Shown here piece by piece: positions 49,752 to 58,634 of a stretch of DNA of 64,000 bases (its first letter is position 1; every line of letters starts with the position of its first letter). The stretch lies in the NCBI GenBank assembly GCA_020059465.1, contig JAGVBZ010000042.1, positions 1-64,000 of the forward strand, in the 5' to 3' direction. Both the position numbers and the translations under genes were made by a program. Source of the DNA: Brevinematales bacterium. GTDB lineage: Bacteria; Spirochaetota; Brevinematia; Brevinematales; GWF1-51-8. Below the pieces are notes generated by a model. The model was given only the letters and a program-made list of their open reading frames with translations. It ran no database searches and was not told where the DNA came from.

Positions 49752-50147
49752 ATGGCAACTAAAAAAGCCGCGGTTTCAAGAAAAAAGAAAGAAAAGAAGA
49801 ACGTACTGGAAGGTATTGTCAATATCCAGGCATCGTTTAATAATACACTGATTACGGTAACCGATTTGAACGGGAACGCGTTAAGCTGGTCGAGCGCTGG
49901 CGTTGCCGGTTTTAAGGGCACCAAGAAAGGTACTCCCTACGCCTCGCAGCTTGCATGTGAAAAAGCGCTGGACGCGGCGAAGTATCATGGTCTCGAATCC
50001 GTACATGTCCGTGTAAAAGGCCCCGGCCCCGGCCGTGAGTCTGCTATCCGTGCGATCGACGCCGCGGGTATCAAGGTAAAAAGCATCCGCGATATCACTC
50101 CGATCCCGCACAATGGATGCCGTCCCAGAAAAAAGAGAAGAGTATAG
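49752..50147 (+). CDS. rpsK: 30S ribosomal protein S11
   Basis: A 131-residue platform protein: [78 protein letters not shown]. Basic N-terminal tail. CGGAGG precedes the start. Confidence 0.98.
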   Translation: MATKKAAVSRKKKEKKNVLEGIVNIQASFNNTLITVTDLNGNALSWSSAGVAGFKGTKKGTPYASQLACEKALDAAKYHGLESVHVRVKGPGPGRESAIRAIDAAGIKVKSIRDITPIPHNGCRPRKKRRV

Positions 50148-50158
50148 GAAGGTAATAA

Positions 50159-50791
50159 ATGGGTAGATATACTGATGCTTCCTGTAGGCAATGCCGCCGC
50201 GAGGGAGTAAGATTGTTCCTAAAGGGCGACCGTTGTTATACCGCTAAATGCGCAGTAACGAAAAGAAAGACGCCTCCCGGCATGATACCGAAGTTTCGTA
50301 AGAAACCGACCGAGTATGCTGTCCAGCTTCGCGAGAAGCAGAAGGTAAAGCGCTACTACGGGCTTTTGGAACGCCAGTTCCGGAAGTATTTCGATACCGC
50401 CAGCCAATTAAAAGGTGTTACGGGTGTATTGCTTTTGCAGATACTCGAACGCCGTTTGGATAACGTGGTTTACCGCGTCGGATTCGCCGCATCGAGAAAG
50501 GCCGCGCGCCAGTTTATCGGGCACGGGCATGTTCAGGTAAACGGTAAGAAGGTGGATATACCTTCCTATCTGGTACGCATAGGCGATACGATCACATTAG
50601 CGGACAAAGGCGCGAAAATGACAATTGTCGAGGATGCGCTCTCAAAGGTAGAAAACCGTATCGTGCCTGTGTGGCTCGAGGCGGATTTTAAGAAAAAGTC
50701 GGTAAAGGTTCTGCATATTCCTGAAAAAGCGGAAATGGCGCTTGAAGTCGAGATTAACGAGCCTTTAATCGTCGAATTGTATTCGAAGTAA
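50159..50791 (+). CDS. rpsD: 30S ribosomal protein S4, zinc-binding form
   Basis: A 210-residue 16S assembly initiator. The N-terminus keeps four Cys (CRQCRREGVRLFLKGDRCYT then AKC), a zinc-binding C+ form. The S4 RNA-binding domain follows (RLDNVVYRVGFAASRKAARQFIGHGHVQVNGKKVDIPSY). AGGAAGG precedes the ATG. S4 often autoregulates the alpha operon; no leader element is seen. Confidence 0.98.
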   Translation: MGRYTDASCRQCRREGVRLFLKGDRCYTAKCAVTKRKTPPGMIPKFRKKPTEYAVQLREKQKVKRYYGLLERQFRKYFDTASQLKGVTGVLLLQILERRLDNVVYRVGFAASRKAARQFIGHGHVQVNGKKVDIPSYLVRIGDTITLADKGAKMTIVEDALSKVENRIVPVWLEADFKKKSVKVLHIPEKAEMALEVEINEPLIVELYSK

Positions 50792-50822
50792 TGCGGATTT
50801 CCTTTTGTAGGGAGGTTTATTA

Positions 50823-51857
50823 ATGGCACATAAAGGACTATTGAAAGATTTAATATTGCCACATGAAATGAAATATGAAAAAAGTTCCTATTCTAATAAT
50901 TATGGAAAATTCAGTATTTACCCGTTCGATAAAGGGGTAGGAATCACTATCGCGAATTCTCTGCGGAGAGTTTTATTGAGTGCCATTCCGGGATACGCGA
51001 TTACCTCCGTTAAAATAGAAGGGATCAATCACGAGTTCGAACCTGTAAAAGGCGTGAAAGAGGATTTGACCGATGTCATCCTCGCTATCAAGAAGATTCG
51101 CATGACATTATTGGATAATTCCGATAAGAAAATTATTCATATTTCGAAAAAAGGGCCGGGTGAGTTTACCGCAAAGGATTTTGCGGTCGATGCGACTGTT
51201 GAAGTTGTTAACCCCGAATTGAAGATCGCCACGCTGAACGCTGACGCCGACCTCTCGCTTGATATACAGATTGAATTCGGACGCGGGTACCGTTCGTCGG
51301 AAGACGCGATGGACTCCAATTCGGTGATTGCGGTTATTCCTGTGGACGCGATTTTCTCACCTATACAGAAAGTAAACTTCATTGTAGAAGATTTCCGTGT
51401 CGGCGAAAAAACGGACTGTGAGAAGATAGTGATGGAAGTATGGTCGGACGGGACGATTTCTCCTGTAGACGCGATGAGCGATGCCGCCTCCATTTTGAAG
51501 AAATACTTCTCGTTGTTCGTCGAGTTCGAAGAGGAAGAGGAAAATATTTCATCGGCTTCGGTTTCGGAAAGCGGTCCCGGCGACGATGTTCTCATGAAGC
51601 CTATTGAGGAACTCGACCTTTCCGTCCGTTCGTATAACTGTCTCAAGAGCGCGGAAATCGATAGTATCGGCGATTTAATCGCTTACGATAAAGATTCGCT
51701 CATGAAGATCAAGAACTTCGGAAAGAAATCCCTGACTGAGATTTCCGAGAAGATAAAAATGTATAATCTGACGCTTGATACCGGGAAGTCCGAAGACGGA
51801 CTTCAGGATATGGATGACGAGGATTATGATGATACAGATGAAGGAGATGAGGAATGA
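50823..51857 (+). CDS. rpoA: DNA-directed RNA polymerase subunit alpha, with acidic tail
   Basis: 344 residues. The N-terminal dimer/assembly domain (YGKFSIYPFDKGVGITIANSLRRVLLSAIPG, HEFEPVKGVKEDLTDVILAIK) and the C-terminal domain (ELDLSVRSYNCLKSAEIDSIGDLI, KIKNFGKKSLTEI) that binds UP elements and activators are intact. The last 20 or so residues are almost wholly Asp/Glu (DMDDEDYDDTDEGDEE), longer and more acidic than usual. GGGAGG precedes the ATG, and the stop overlaps rplQ by four bases (ATGA). Confidence 0.98.
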   Translation: MAHKGLLKDLILPHEMKYEKSSYSNNYGKFSIYPFDKGVGITIANSLRRVLLSAIPGYAITSVKIEGINHEFEPVKGVKEDLTDVILAIKKIRMTLLDNSDKKIIHISKKGPGEFTAKDFAVDATVEVVNPELKIATLNADADLSLDIQIEFGRGYRSSEDAMDSNSVIAVIPVDAIFSPIQKVNFIVEDFRVGEKTDCEKIVMEVWSDGTISPVDAMSDAASILKKYFSLFVEFEEEEENISSASVSESGPGDDVLMKPIEELDLSVRSYNCLKSAEIDSIGDLIAYDKDSLMKIKNFGKKSLTEISEKIKMYNLTLDTGKSEDGLQDMDDEDYDDTDEGDEE

Positions 51858-52309
51858 GACACGGGAAGAAAGTAAGAAAACTCAGCCGTACCGGTTCGCA
51901 TAGAAAAGCCCTGATGCAGAATCTCGCAAGCGCGTTGTTCCAGTATGAAAGCATCACGACTACTATTATGAAAGCGAAGGCGCTTCGTCCGTACGCTGAG
52001 AAATTGATCACTAAAGCGCGCACCGACACTGTCGCTATGCGCCGTCTGCTCGCGCGTACGATCAAGGACGACGAGCTTCTCAGGAAGCTTTTCGGCGATA
52101 TCGCCCTCCGGTATAAAGAACGTCCCGGCGGATACACCCGGATCTTCCGTCTCGGTTTCCGTTCCAACGACGGTACCGAAATGGCGATGATCGAACTGGT
52201 TCCTGAGATGCTGAAGAAAGCGGAAGACCGTAAGCCCAAAGCCGCCGCTGCGGATAAAGCAACCGCTAAGCCGAAGCCTAAAGCTAAAGAAGCAAAAGCT
52301 AAAAAATAA
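51854..52309 (+). CDS. rplQ: 50S ribosomal protein L17, with basic tail
   Basis: A 151-residue protein near the tunnel exit: MRHGKKVRKLSRTGSHRKALMQNLA, TKARTDTVAMRRLLART, ERPGGYTRIFRLGFRSNDGTEMAMIELV. The C-terminal 30 residues are an Ala/Lys/Pro tail (KPKAAAADKATAKPKPKAK), similar in style to the L5 tail. It overlaps rpoA by four bases, and its stop shares a base with the next ATG (TAATG). Confidence 0.98.
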   Translation: MRHGKKVRKLSRTGSHRKALMQNLASALFQYESITTTIMKAKALRPYAEKLITKARTDTVAMRRLLARTIKDDELLRKLFGDIALRYKERPGGYTRIFRLGFRSNDGTEMAMIELVPEMLKKAEDRKPKAAAADKATAKPKPKAKEAKAKK

Positions 52310-52854
52310 TGGCAATTCTGATATTGACATCCCTATCGTTACTTGCGGTAGGGATTTTTTTTATCCCGGAAATCGTCCTCGCGGGGATGATATGCGCTTT
52401 CTTCCTTCTATCCGTTATCATTGCGCCGAAAAAAATCCCGGCTTTATTGAAGCAATTGTTGTTCCTGCTGGTTTTCCTGATACCTCTATTCATCATCAAA
52501 TCTCTGGTCTATTCCGACGGTTTGATTATCCGAATAGGGTTTATCAGCGTGTACTATGAGGGGATGATTAACGGCGCGGTTTCGTCCCTGCGGGTATTCG
52601 CGCTTTTCTGCGCCGTATTTTTTACCTTAAAGGTCATGTTCCCGTTAGAAAAATATAAGGACAAGTATTCGAAGATACGCGCGCTGGCGATCGTATTCTG
52701 GGCGCTGGAAATGTTCCCGGAAATGACGGGCGCTGTCGGGCAGGTAATAAAAGAAAGGCGCGCGAATAATGCGCGGGGAATCGGCTCGTTATTGGACGGG
52801 CTATACCGCAAAGGAATGGAAACGCCGAAGAAGAACGACGTTAACTCTGAATAA
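52309..52854 (+). CDS. EcfT/CbiQ-like multi-pass membrane protein
   Basis: A 181-residue protein with four or five predicted membrane helices in its first 125 residues. The cytoplasmic C-terminal part contains QVIKERRANNARG, resembling the Ala-Arg-Gly coupling helix of EcfT, the transmembrane subunit of energy-coupling-factor vitamin transporters. ecfA/ecfT genes often follow rplQ in Firmicutes, which supports the guess. However, no ATPase (EcfA) gene is present here and the protein is shorter than the usual 260 or so. Its ATG overlaps the rplQ stop (TAATG). An intrinsic terminator lies inside codons 7-18. Its 3' end overlaps the convergent GH13-like gene by 14 bases. Assignment is tentative. 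Confidence 0.5.
   Translation: MAILILTSLSLLAVGIFFIPEIVLAGMICAFFLLSVIIAPKKIPALLKQLLFLLVFLIPLFIIKSLVYSDGLIIRIGFISVYYEGMINGAVSSLRVFALFCAVFFTLKVMFPLEKYKDKYSKIRALAIVFWALEMFPEMTGAVGQVIKERRANNARGIGSLLDGLYRKGMETPKKNDVNSE
52329..52362 (+). terminator. Intrinsic terminator of the ribosomal supercluster, inside the next reading frame
   Basis: A 10-bp stem (52329-52338 with 52346-52355, one G-T pair) closes a 7-base loop and leads into a T8 run (52355-52362). It lies 20 bases after the rplQ stop and within the first codons of the EcfT-like gene. Confidence 0.85.
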
Positions 52855-54820
52855 AAACAATCCTGCATTCGAGGGGCGGCAGTTCGTTGACCAGTAAATG
52901 CGACATCATCCGTTTCTGCCCCGTGTAGGGATTGATCATCGACGCGCACTTGAATACCTTGATTTCCTTTATCAGTATCGACGGGATCGCCGCATGCTCG
53001 GTCAGGTTCACGATAAATACCATCTTCCCCTGATCGTCCTCGAATGTCCAGTATGCCGCTTTCCGCTGAATCGGGGTAAGTCCGAGAAACTTCGCTTTTT
53101 TCAGGCGCGGGAGCAGTTCCTGATAGGTGTTTTCTATATTATGATAGATATCGTTCATTTCCTTGTCGCTTTTCCATTCCACGGAGACAATTTTATTATT
53201 AGCGAGATACAGGCCGGTAGTGCCGTCCTGATTCCCGATCAGTTCGTATTTCGAACGGATAGCGTCGCCCCACCCGGAAAACCGTGCGATAAATATCCGC
53301 ATACCCACGCCCTTCGCGCCGTAGATCAGCATCGGGGTCACATTGAACAGGGGATGCGACGAATCGTGGGTGTCGACCGCGAACTGGATATTGACTTTCT
53401 TTCCGGGCTTCGCGTTCAGTTTCTCTATTTTTTTATTCAGCTTAAACGTATCTTTCAGGAGCGGTAATCCGATCGGTTTGAGAATATCGTCGCCGAGCAG
53501 GAGGTCGAAACCGGCCTTTTTGTATATCTGTATATCGGTACCCATCCGTTCCGCCATCGCGCCGATAAACTTCCTTCCACCCGAACGAGCTTTAGCGATA
53601 GTTTTCTTCAATACATAGGGCGTGATGCGGTCGGAAATCGGGATTTTCCCCGCCTTGTCGCTCACCGAATCCCATACGTGATCGACATAATCGAAACGAA
53701 GGTAATCGAAACGGAATTTTTTATAGAGCGCCGGGAAAATACCCGCGAAATATTTGATCGTCGCCTCGTTTGCCGTGGGCGGATCGGCGGGCTTAGGAAT
53801 ACGGTTCAGCGGCAGGTTGTCGTAAAAACGGAACGGGGTCAGTGTTCCGAACGCATGCTCGCGATGGTCTTCGCCCTCGGTGGACAGGTACTTGAACTCC
53901 GGGAAACCGCACTGTTCCTCGACATAATGGGAATACTCCGGCAGGCCGGCGCCCTTCCATGTATGCGACGGGATTGTCCAGATACCCTCGCCGATCAGTT
54001 CGTCGATCAGTTCGCGGTGCGCTTTCTTGGAAATTGAATCCTTACCGGACTGTTCGAGCGATTTCAGACCATACTTTAACAGCACCTTTTCCCGCAGAGC
54101 CTTAACCGCAGAATGAATTTCCGCCTGTCCGGCGTCCTTCAGCATATCCGACTGTTTCTTCTTTCCTGCAATTTCCTCGCGCGTCTCGGATAAGCGGATC
54201 CACCGAAAATATTCCGGATGTTCCAGAGCGATTCGGGAAAACTGCGATGTATGCGGTTCGATATCGAATCCGACGGTCATGCCGAGAAGATGTGCGAAAT
54301 CGGTGAAGAAACGGACCTGCTCGTCGGGCTTCATCCCCGCCTTCAGGAAATCCTTATTCACCGTATTTTCATCAATTATAGTAAGGCTGTCGATTCCGTA
54401 TATAATCTCGAGGGCGCATTCAAAAAACGGCGCGAGATGGATGGAAGTCACCCGGAGAACGGGCAGAAGCTTCGCGGCGTTGATAAAATCGCCGTGTGTA
54501 TGAGGCGATGCGCCCGTACCCCGAATATTGATAAAGCAGAACGACGATTCCGCCATCCAGTTGGAATTAGGAAGGTTTTCCACAGGCGACTGAATTATTT
54601 CAGGATTATTATGCTTATCCAGAAGATGCCGGAGAAGCGGAATCATGCTGTAATACTCAAGTTTCAGGCTGTCGTGCGGCATCAGCGTGAGATGTCCCTT
54701 CGTTTTATACTCCGCGAGAACCGTCTCGCCGATTTGACGGAGTTCGTTCAGGTCGTACTTTTTTTTCAGCGCGAGTTTTTCCGCTATCGTGAAAAACTTT
54801 TCAAAATGCCGCAATGCCAT
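52841..54820 (-). CDS. GH13-like (alpha-amylase superfamily) protein
   Basis: A 659-residue protein with no signal peptide. The GH13 barrel signatures are all visible but atypical: HLAPFFE for the first conserved region, YLRFDYVDHVWD with the nucleophile Asp, FIGAMAERMG with the acid/base Glu, and FAVDTHDSSHP with the third Asp. About 110 N-terminal residues precede the barrel (LRHFEKFFTIAEKLALKKKYD). A C-terminal sandwich starts at about 585 (WTFEDDQGKMVFIVNLTEHA). The catalytic triad is present, so activity on alpha-glucans is likely; substrate and linkage are unknown. The gene starts 15 bases after hom behind GGGGGA, so the two are co-transcribed. It ends inside the tail of the convergent EcfT-like gene. 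Confidence 0.8.
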   Translation of the reverse strand: MALRHFEKFFTIAEKLALKKKYDLNELRQIGETVLAEYKTKGHLTLMPHDSLKLEYYSMIPLLRHLLDKHNNPEIIQSPVENLPNSNWMAESSFCFINIRGTGASPHTHGDFINAAKLLPVLRVTSIHLAPFFECALEIIYGIDSLTIIDENTVNKDFLKAGMKPDEQVRFFTDFAHLLGMTVGFDIEPHTSQFSRIALEHPEYFRWIRLSETREEIAGKKKQSDMLKDAGQAEIHSAVKALREKVLLKYGLKSLEQSGKDSISKKAHRELIDELIGEGIWTIPSHTWKGAGLPEYSHYVEEQCGFPEFKYLSTEGEDHREHAFGTLTPFRFYDNLPLNRIPKPADPPTANEATIKYFAGIFPALYKKFRFDYLRFDYVDHVWDSVSDKAGKIPISDRITPYVLKKTIAKARSGGRKFIGAMAERMGTDIQIYKKAGFDLLLGDDILKPIGLPLLKDTFKLNKKIEKLNAKPGKKVNIQFAVDTHDSSHPLFNVTPMLIYGAKGVGMRIFIARFSGWGDAIRSKYELIGNQDGTTGLYLANNKIVSVEWKSDKEMNDIYHNIENTYQELLPRLKKAKFLGLTPIQRKAAYWTFEDDQGKMVFIVNLTEHAAIPSILIKEIKVFKCASMINPYTGQKRMMSHLLVNELPPLECRIVFIQS

Positions 54821-54835
54821 CGCTTTCCCCCGTAA

Positions 54836-56125
54836 TTAGTCCAGTATCCTTATCATAATTCCCTTTCCGTTGGAATATTCCAATTTCTCGATTCTTTCCA
54901 GCGCGGTCAGGATGTTTCCTTCCTTCGCCCGATGGGTGGTCAGGATGAGAGGCACATGGTCACCGATCTTTGTCTCGTGCTGAACCACTGAGGATATACT
55001 GATATTGTATTCAGAGAATATTCCCGATATTCCGGATAAGACACCCACCTGATCGCGGACATTGAACCGTAAATAATAACGCGATTCGATATCCGCCATC
55101 GGTTTGACCGGATAATTGTTGAAAACCTGGTATTTCGCGGAACGTTCCGGATTATCGAGCGACCGTCCGATAGAGATGATATCCGACATGACCGCAGTCG
55201 CGGTCGGGGTCGACCCCGCTCCGCGTCCGTAGTAGAGGGATGTACCCAAATACCTGCTCTCTATCATGACAGCATTGAACTCGTTCCTGATCGCAGCAAG
55301 CTGATGCTTCTCGGGAAGGAGGGTGGGATGCACCCTGAACTCGACCCGTTCGTCCGAGTCAATCCGAGCGACACCGATCAGCTTCAATATATACCCCATG
55401 TCTGCCGCATAACTCACGTCCTCAAGATGCACCGAATCGATTCCCTCGACATAAACCTGCTGATAGGGAATAGGGCAATTGAACGCGAGTGCGCCGAGAA
55501 TAGCGATTTTATGCGCGGCATCGAAACCGCCGATATCCAATGTGGGATCGGCCTCGGCGAAACCGAGTTCCTGTGCCTGACGCAGGGCGGTTTTGAAATC
55601 CATCTTTTCTTCGGACATCTTAGTCAGTATATAATTTGTCGTCCCGTTGACAATTCCGTACAGCGCGGTGATATTGTCAGCGGCGAGCGCGTTAGTAACA
55701 GTTCGGATAATCGGGATGCCCCCGGCGACGCTTCCCTCGAAGCCGATGACCATTCCCAGCTCGTTGCGGAGGCCGAAGACCGCGTCCGCCTTTTCGGCAA
55801 GAAGCGCCTTATTCGCGGTCACGATATGTTTCCCGGCGCGAAGCGATTCCTCCACCAGTTTCAGAGCGAAGCCAGTACCGCCGACCAGTTCGATGATGAT
55901 CGCGATTTCGGGGTCTTTCAACGCTTCGGTATAATCCGTGGTCATACGCACCGAAGAATCGGGCATGACCCTGCGGGGCGTTTTTATATCGATATCTACG
56001 ATATACTTCAGGTTGATATCCACTCCGGTACGATTGAGAATCAGTTCCCGGTTGGATTGTAAGATTTCCAGTACTCCGGTTCCGATGGTTCCGAAACCGA
56101 CGAGCGCAACACCGACCTTTGTCAT
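54836..56125 (-). CDS. hom: Homoserine dehydrogenase with ACT domain
   Basis: A 429-residue NAD(P)-dependent enzyme reducing aspartate semialdehyde to homoserine, the branch to threonine, methionine and isoleucine. It has an N-terminal Rossmann motif (VALVGFGTIGTGV), the catalytic region GSVAGGIPIIRTVTNALAADNITALYGIVNGTTNYILTKM..., GFAEADPTLDIGGFDAAHK with the conserved Lys, and a C-terminal ACT domain (about 350-429, YYLRFNVRDQVGVLSGISGIF) for threonine feedback. ATG 56125 is chosen over a GTG at 56146 because AAGGAGG lies between them. It has its own promoter, back-to-back with that of the membrane protein at 56286. Confidence 0.97.
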   Translation of the reverse strand: MTKVGVALVGFGTIGTGVLEILQSNRELILNRTGVDINLKYIVDIDIKTPRRVMPDSSVRMTTDYTEALKDPEIAIIIELVGGTGFALKLVEESLRAGKHIVTANKALLAEKADAVFGLRNELGMVIGFEGSVAGGIPIIRTVTNALAADNITALYGIVNGTTNYILTKMSEEKMDFKTALRQAQELGFAEADPTLDIGGFDAAHKIAILGALAFNCPIPYQQVYVEGIDSVHLEDVSYAADMGYILKLIGVARIDSDERVEFRVHPTLLPEKHQLAAIRNEFNAVMIESRYLGTSLYYGRGAGSTPTATAVMSDIISIGRSLDNPERSAKYQVFNNYPVKPMADIESRYYLRFNVRDQVGVLSGISGIFSEYNISISSVVQHETKIGDHVPLILTTHRAKEGNILTALERIEKLEYSNGKGIMIRILD

Positions 56126-56164
56126 TTCCAGCCTCCTTGGCGTCACAATCGACTAAGAAAGTAG

Positions 56165-56193
56165 ATTATAATTGAAAAAACAGGTTTTAGCAA
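56165..56193 (-). promoter_or_regulatory. hom promoter
   Basis: On the minus strand, TTGCTA (56193-56188), a 17-base spacer and a perfect TATAAT (56170-56165), 40 bases before the hom ATG. Confidence 0.65.
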
Positions 56194-56224
56194 TTTCAGA
56201 CAGCGTTATTTAAGAAGAAAGAGA

Positions 56225-56253
56225 TTGACAGAAGGGGGATGGAGAGATATAAT
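56225..56253 (+). promoter_or_regulatory. Perfect-consensus promoter of the membrane-protein gene
   Basis: TTGACA (56225-56230), exactly 17 bases, and TATAAT (56248-56253), 32 bases before the ATG at 56286. Confidence 0.9.
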
Positions 56254-56285
56254 ACTCTTCCTAACAATGAAGAAATGAGGCGTTT

Positions 56286-57149
56286 ATGTTTTTTGGGATT
56301 ATTAAGCGGACCTTCTGGACATGGTGGGACAATCTTTCCTATTCGATCTTTACTTCAATGCTTGGCGCGGCGAATCCGTTCTATCTGGTTATCATCGCGG
56401 GTTTTCGTTGGCTCTTTGCAGAGGATGTCACTCTGATCCTGCAGTATAAGGATGCGTTCTTTCTGGTTCTGATGGCTTCCATTTTGAATATGCATACCTT
56501 CCCGACAACACTTGCTGCGTATTCGATGCAGGTGAAGCTGATTGACGGCGAAACCAAGTCGTTTTTTCGTGAGTACTGGGGCGAATTGAAAAAGATGTTC
56601 GGAAAGGGTATGATCTTTACGCTGATAAATACCGCGGCGGGACTTGCGCTGGGCTTCTCGATACTGTACTTCCGCGATAAGCTCGTTAATATTTATCCGT
56701 GGAACTATATCCTCATCGGGATATCGGGATGGTTTATATTCAGTTTCCTTCTTTCGCAGTTTATCATGTCGCCGCTTGTGGTTTCCGACCTGGAAGAAAA
56801 AAAAGAAGACAGGCTTAAAATCGGGTCGTATTATATGATATCGCTTTACTGGATGGTGAAAAAAGGGCTTTTAATGCTCGGGGTCGCCCTGATGAACGTG
56901 TTTATTTTTATCCTGTTTACCATTCCGGCGGTTTCCCCGTTCCTGACGGTAATTCCTATATTTGCATACATGGGATTTATCACAACAATGCACACATGGA
57001 CATACCGGTATATTTTCGACGATTTTCCGAAGGGGAAAGATTTTCCAAAACGCTCGGTTCGCGATTTGTTCAGTCCTTTCTCCGGGAAACTGAAGAAACT
57101 GGAAGAGGAGAACGAAGAAAAAGACGAGCAGATTAAAAAAGATAAATAA
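56286..57149 (+). CDS. Multi-pass membrane protein of unknown function
   Basis: A 287-residue protein with about five or six predicted membrane helices (around 15-45, 55-80, 105-127, 135-160, 195-235) and a highly charged cytoplasmic C-terminus (LKKLEEENEEKDEQIKKDK). The N-terminal aromatic-rich start (RTFWTWWDNLSYSIFTSML) and overall layout recall YesL/DUF624 proteins, often linked to sugar transport, but the match is by eye and weak. A perfect-consensus promoter drives it. The sensor-like gene at 57226 follows after 76 bases, so the two may be functionally linked. Confidence 0.65.
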   Translation: MFFGIIKRTFWTWWDNLSYSIFTSMLGAANPFYLVIIAGFRWLFAEDVTLILQYKDAFFLVLMASILNMHTFPTTLAAYSMQVKLIDGETKSFFREYWGELKKMFGKGMIFTLINTAAGLALGFSILYFRDKLVNIYPWNYILIGISGWFIFSFLLSQFIMSPLVVSDLEEKKEDRLKIGSYYMISLYWMVKKGLLMLGVALMNVFIFILFTIPAVSPFLTVIPIFAYMGFITTMHTWTYRYIFDDFPKGKDFPKRSVRDLFSPFSGKLKKLEEENEEKDEQIKKDK

Positions 57150-57225
57150 GAATTGTCTTGCATTTCAATAAAGTTTGAATTAAACTACTATAGAATGAAG
57201 TAAAGGCGGGTGCACAGGGGGCTTT

Positions 57226-58617
57226 GTGACAGAGGAAGACTACCGGAAGGATATTGAGCGGTTAACAAAAGAACTCAAGTCCAAAGATGAAGACATCAAA
57301 TATATGCAGATGGTCTTGCGCGCTTACGGGAATGTCGAGAAAATGACGACGCAGGAATTGATTGAGAAGGAAGAAACAATCAAGACCCAGTCGAAACTCA
57401 GCGATTTCTCCGAACGTGAACTGCGTCTTCGGGATGAAGTCCTCCGCACCATGCTGGAGATCAATAAGAATATCAGTTCCATCCTCGACGAACAGAAACT
57501 CCTTGAAAAAGTCCTTGAAGGACTCATCACCTCGTTAAAAGCCCAGCGCGGCGTCATGTTTTTTTATAATAAGGGAAAGACCGAACCGGTTATATTCAAT
57601 AACATTAATGCCGATGAATTAAACCAGCCGTACTTCCAATTCTGTCTGCTTTATATCGACGAGGTAGCGCGTTACCGGAAACCTGTTTACCGGCTTTTCG
57701 AGGAACTTGAGATCAGCGGGAAAATGGGGACTCTCTCGTTCGTGTGCCTTCCGCTTCTCTATGAAGACAGGCTTATGGGGATTGTTTACGTCGACATTAT
57801 TTCCGAGGATAAAACGTTCCGGATACAGGATCAGGATATTGCGGATTTATTCTGCTCGCAGGCGGCCATCTCGATGAATAACGCCTCGCTGTATCAGAAA
57901 ATAAAAGAACAGAATCTGGAACTCATGAAATTAGTCAATCTGAAGGATCAGTTGATGAACGAAGTGTCAAAAAAATTGAAAAAGCCGTTGGAAGAGGTCG
58001 CGAAACTTCTGAATAAGATTTCTCAGGGCGAGGGATGCAAGGACGAGACGGTTAAAGCCGATATGGATAGGATGACATATCTTGTCCAGCAGTCGGAAAA
58101 AACGGTTGTCCGCGTACTGACCATCCAGGAACTCGAACGGGAAGTCGAGGATCTGTATTCCGACGAGGTTGATTTTAACGCACTGTTCGATTTCATTTTA
58201 GATTTTTATAAGGAAGAAGTAAAAAAGCGGAATATTACAGTCTCGGTCGATATGACGGAGCATTTCAGGGCTTATCATGGAAACCGCCAGATTATGCGTA
58301 CAATTTTCGAAGAACTGATTTCCAACGCTATTTTCTACAACCGTGTGAACGGGAAGATCGAGATACGCGGCTATAAACAGGGAGATTACCTGATGGTCGA
58401 TATTATCGATACGGGGCACGGTATTAAAAAAGGCGATATCCATAATGTATTCGAACAGTTTTACCGCACCGAGTCCTCGCCGACTCTCAACGAAAAGGGC
58501 GCCGGCCTCGGCCTGTTTCTTGTCCGTAAGTTTCTCCGTTATTATAACGGGGATGTCTCGGTCGAGAGTACCTACGGTGTCGGCAGTAAGTTTTCAGCGC
58601 GTCTCCTGCTGAATTAA
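57226..58617 (+). CDS. GAF-domain sensor kinase-like protein lacking the H-box histidine
   Basis: A 463-residue soluble protein. It has an N-terminal coiled coil (about 1-75), a GAF domain (about 80-225, LEGLITSLKAQRGVMFFYN... through FCSQAAISMNNASL), a dimerisation-helix segment (about 232-300) and a HATPase domain (about 340-463) with N-box EELISNAIFYN, G1 DTGHGI and G2 GAGLGLFLV. Where histidine kinases read S-H-E-L-R-x-P-L, this protein reads S-K-K-L-K-K-P-L: the phosphoacceptor is Lys249. ATP binding looks intact, autophosphorylation in the usual manner impossible. The start is GTG 57226 behind CAGGGGG. No response regulator is adjacent. It could be a pseudokinase, a serine kinase of anti-sigma style, or a signalling partner of the nearby SpoIIE phosphatase. 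Confidence 0.85.
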   Translation: MTEEDYRKDIERLTKELKSKDEDIKYMQMVLRAYGNVEKMTTQELIEKEETIKTQSKLSDFSERELRLRDEVLRTMLEINKNISSILDEQKLLEKVLEGLITSLKAQRGVMFFYNKGKTEPVIFNNINADELNQPYFQFCLLYIDEVARYRKPVYRLFEELEISGKMGTLSFVCLPLLYEDRLMGIVYVDIISEDKTFRIQDQDIADLFCSQAAISMNNASLYQKIKEQNLELMKLVNLKDQLMNEVSKKLKKPLEEVAKLLNKISQGEGCKDETVKADMDRMTYLVQQSEKTVVRVLTIQELEREVEDLYSDEVDFNALFDFILDFYKEEVKKRNITVSVDMTEHFRAYHGNRQIMRTIFEELISNAIFYNRVNGKIEIRGYKQGDYLMVDIIDTGHGIKKGDIHNVFEQFYRTESSPTLNEKGAGLGLFLVRKFLRYYNGDVSVESTYGVGSKFSARLLLN

Positions 58618-58634
58618 TTTCCGGATTACCTGTG

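Noticed and set aside
55304-56062. 252-codon plus-strand frame opposite hom
   Set aside because: Antisense shadow; hom has complete motifs, a ribosome site and a promoter.
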